Source: Bacteroidetes bacterium 4572_114 (GTDB taxonomy: Bacteria > Bacteroidota > Bacteroidia > Bacteroidales > 4484-276). Taken from it: 6,931 nucleotides of DNA. The position numbers and the translations under genes are program-made. The stretch lies in assembly GCA_002254335.1 (NCBI GenBank), contig NIVA01000157.1:1-6931 (forward strand), in the 5' to 3' direction. Shown here piece by piece: positions 5,723 to 6,931 of this stretch. Positions within the stretch are counted from its first letter, which is position 1; every line of letters starts with the position of its first letter. The notes under the pieces are model-generated. The model saw nothing but the letters and a program-made list of their open reading frames with translations, was not told the origin of the DNA and ran no database searches.

Positions 5723-6931
5723 TTAATTGACAACAAATCTGGAACGTTTCTGTTTTAGCTTTTTTTTGAAATAAACCCATATTGAAAAAAGCAGGATCAA
5801 TGCACCAAAATAGATTAGTCCAATAACATAATATATTCTTCCATAATGAATAAAGCTAAGGAATGATTTTGAAGAATCAATTTCAGCAGCATTCATTCCA
5901 AAAAACCCAAATACTATCCCTAGAGGGATTGCAATAGCAGAAATAAACCCTATTGCAACTTCCCAGGCTTTTCTTTTTGTTTCGTCATACTTACGTTCAT
6001 AAATCCTAATTGAAGACATTTCTGAATCTGCTGCACTTTTTAACCTGGCAATCATTATTGATACAATGCCAGTTCTTTCTCTTGCGTTAAGTACACTTAG
6101 AAATGAGTTATAATAGTTTTCTACCCTCAAAGCCGGAATAAAACTAAGGATATCATGCAAGGCTTCGATCCCAAAACTCAGGTTAAGCTCCAATTCACTG
6201 CAAACTTCCAATATTTGGGCAACAACTACCCTACGTTTCTTATATCCCTCAAATACATTTTTAGAATCTGAAATACTTTGGTGCATTTCAAATAGTTTTT
6301 TTCGAATTTCCCTAAGATGTGAAATATCCCCGACTATTTGAATTGCACATAATATTAATGTGTGTTCCAAATAAATTTGTTGTCCTGCAAGATATGTAAC
6401 TAATGGCCCAACTGCACCAACAGTTTCTGCTCTTCTATTTAATTCGGGAGGAAAAAGAATATTATCAATATCATCTCTAACGGGAAGGTTATTACGATAT
6501 ATGGTTTTCTTAACGATATTATCTTTTGGTTTATAAACCCTGTCTTCAAAATTCCCTAAGACGACTAAATGAGATTCTATTCCGAAATTAATTTCATTAT
6601 ACTTGCCTAATAAACCAAATTCATCAAATATCTTGAAAATACAGTTATTTAGATTATTTGAATCCCAAAAAAACTCTTTATAATGAAGGTCTTCCAATAT
6701 ACTGGTTAAATCCTCAATCCTACCGAGGAATTTAATACAAACTAAAATTGTTAACCTTCCAACAAATGATTGAAATAGTTCTACATTTGTGGAGATTATT
6801 TCCCCTTCCCCACTCCAGCGTTTTCCTGAGTATTTTACTGTTTTGATTTCTTTAGAAATGATAACCCGTGGAAGAAACTTTTCGTTTTCTTCAATGTATT
6901 TCTTGTATCTACCATAAATTGAAGTATTATT
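5723..6931 (-). CDS. CorA-like membrane protein with GMN motif, 5' end beyond window
   Basis: The frame is open from the right edge to TAA at 5725-5723, giving 402 visible residues. A TTG at 6697 is not needed as a start, because 78 more codons upstream are open. The C-terminus has two hydrophobic helices: AIGFISAIAIPLGIVFGFFG leading directly into GMN (345-347 counted from the edge, bases 5899-5891), an 18-residue acidic-to-basic loop, then YYVIGLIYFGALILLFSIWV and a lysine/arginine tail. This is the topology of the CorA/Mrs2 family, pentameric Mg2+ (or Co2+) channels in which GMN forms the selectivity filter. Ahead lies a long helical, charged region (about residues 190-320) suited to the CorA stalk. 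The N-terminal part shows nothing I recognise and is not clearly the standard CorA alpha/beta domain. The gene is more A+T-rich than the protease gene. It ends about 33 bases before the dehydrogenase remnant. It may be a divergent transporter or a CorA-type effector; substrate and gating are unknown. Confidence 0.75.
   Translation of the reverse strand, partial: NNTSIYGRYKKYIEENEKFLPRVIISKEIKTVKYSGKRWSGEGEIISTNVELFQSFVGRLTILVCIKFLGRIEDLTSILEDLHYKEFFWDSNNLNNCIFKIFDEFGLLGKYNEINFGIESHLVVLGNFEDRVYKPKDNIVKKTIYRNNLPVRDDIDNILFPPELNRRAETVGAVGPLVTYLAGQQIYLEHTLILCAIQIVGDISHLREIRKKLFEMHQSISDSKNVFEGYKKRRVVVAQILEVCSELELNLSFGIEALHDILSFIPALRVENYYNSFLSVLNARERTGIVSIMIARLKSAADSEMSSIRIYERKYDETKRKAWEVAIGFISAIAIPLGIVFGFFGMNAAEIDSSKSFLSFIHYGRIYYVIGLIYFGALILLFSIWVYFKKKLKQKRSRFVVN

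Noticed and set aside
5691..5780. Extension of the SDR frame to an ATG at 5780, giving a 130-residue protein.
   Set aside because: The first 30 or so residues come from another frame of the CorA-like gene and have no SDR character; the Rossmann half is not there.
6695..6697. TTG as the start of the CorA-like gene.
   Set aside because: The frame remains open for 78 further codons to the window edge with plausible protein sequence (PRVIISKEIKTVKYSGKRW), so the gene most likely begins outside the window.

Overview
The window looks like chromosomal DNA of a Bacteroidota bacterium, probably a Bacteroidales/Marinilabiliales-type lineage. Four things point there: promoter -7 boxes of the TAnnTTTG type (TACTTTTG at 877-884 and, on the minus strand, at 5332-5339), the absence of strong Shine-Dalgarno sites, an RsmG whose ends read like Bacteroidetes RsmG, and a secreted tricorn-type protease with the acidic/lysine-rich linker common in that phylum. 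The placement is inference from sequence style and remembered family sequences, not from a search.

Layout, left to right. The 5' end of a minus-strand gene (1-107) reads like the start of the Bacteroidetes AddB-like PD-(D/E)XK nuclease. A gene-free stretch of about 800 bases (108-913) follows; it holds a long imperfect inverted-repeat element (208-353) and a cluster of short REP-like hairpins (521-715). After a recognisable promoter comes a small A+T-rich antitoxin-like gene (914-1228), which runs with 18 bases of spacing into rsmG (1247-1864), the 16S rRNA G527 N7-methyltransferase. A repeat-rich gap (1865-2195) contains a perfect 26-base palindrome. The minus strand then carries a large secreted tricorn-like S41 peptidase (5213-2196) whose last 65-75 residues appear to be missing. 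Upstream of it lie a promoter and three copies of an 8-mer. Next is the 3' remnant of a short-chain dehydrogenase (5388 to about 5690), cut off directly beside the 3' end of a CorA-like two-helix membrane protein with a GMN motif (5723-6931). That reading frame stays open to the right edge, so its start is outside the window.

How the genes relate. There is no clear single pathway. rsmG is housekeeping; the protease is a periplasmic or exported peptide-processing enzyme. The rest has the look of rearranged chromosome: an antitoxin without its toxin, a dehydrogenase lacking its 5' half, a protease lacking its 3' end, and repeats at several of the joints. I do not see a complete new system. The most unusual material is the CorA-like gene that abuts the broken dehydrogenase, and the orphan antitoxin lodged directly in front of rsmG. 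No tRNA, rRNA, CRISPR array, transposase or integrase was found.
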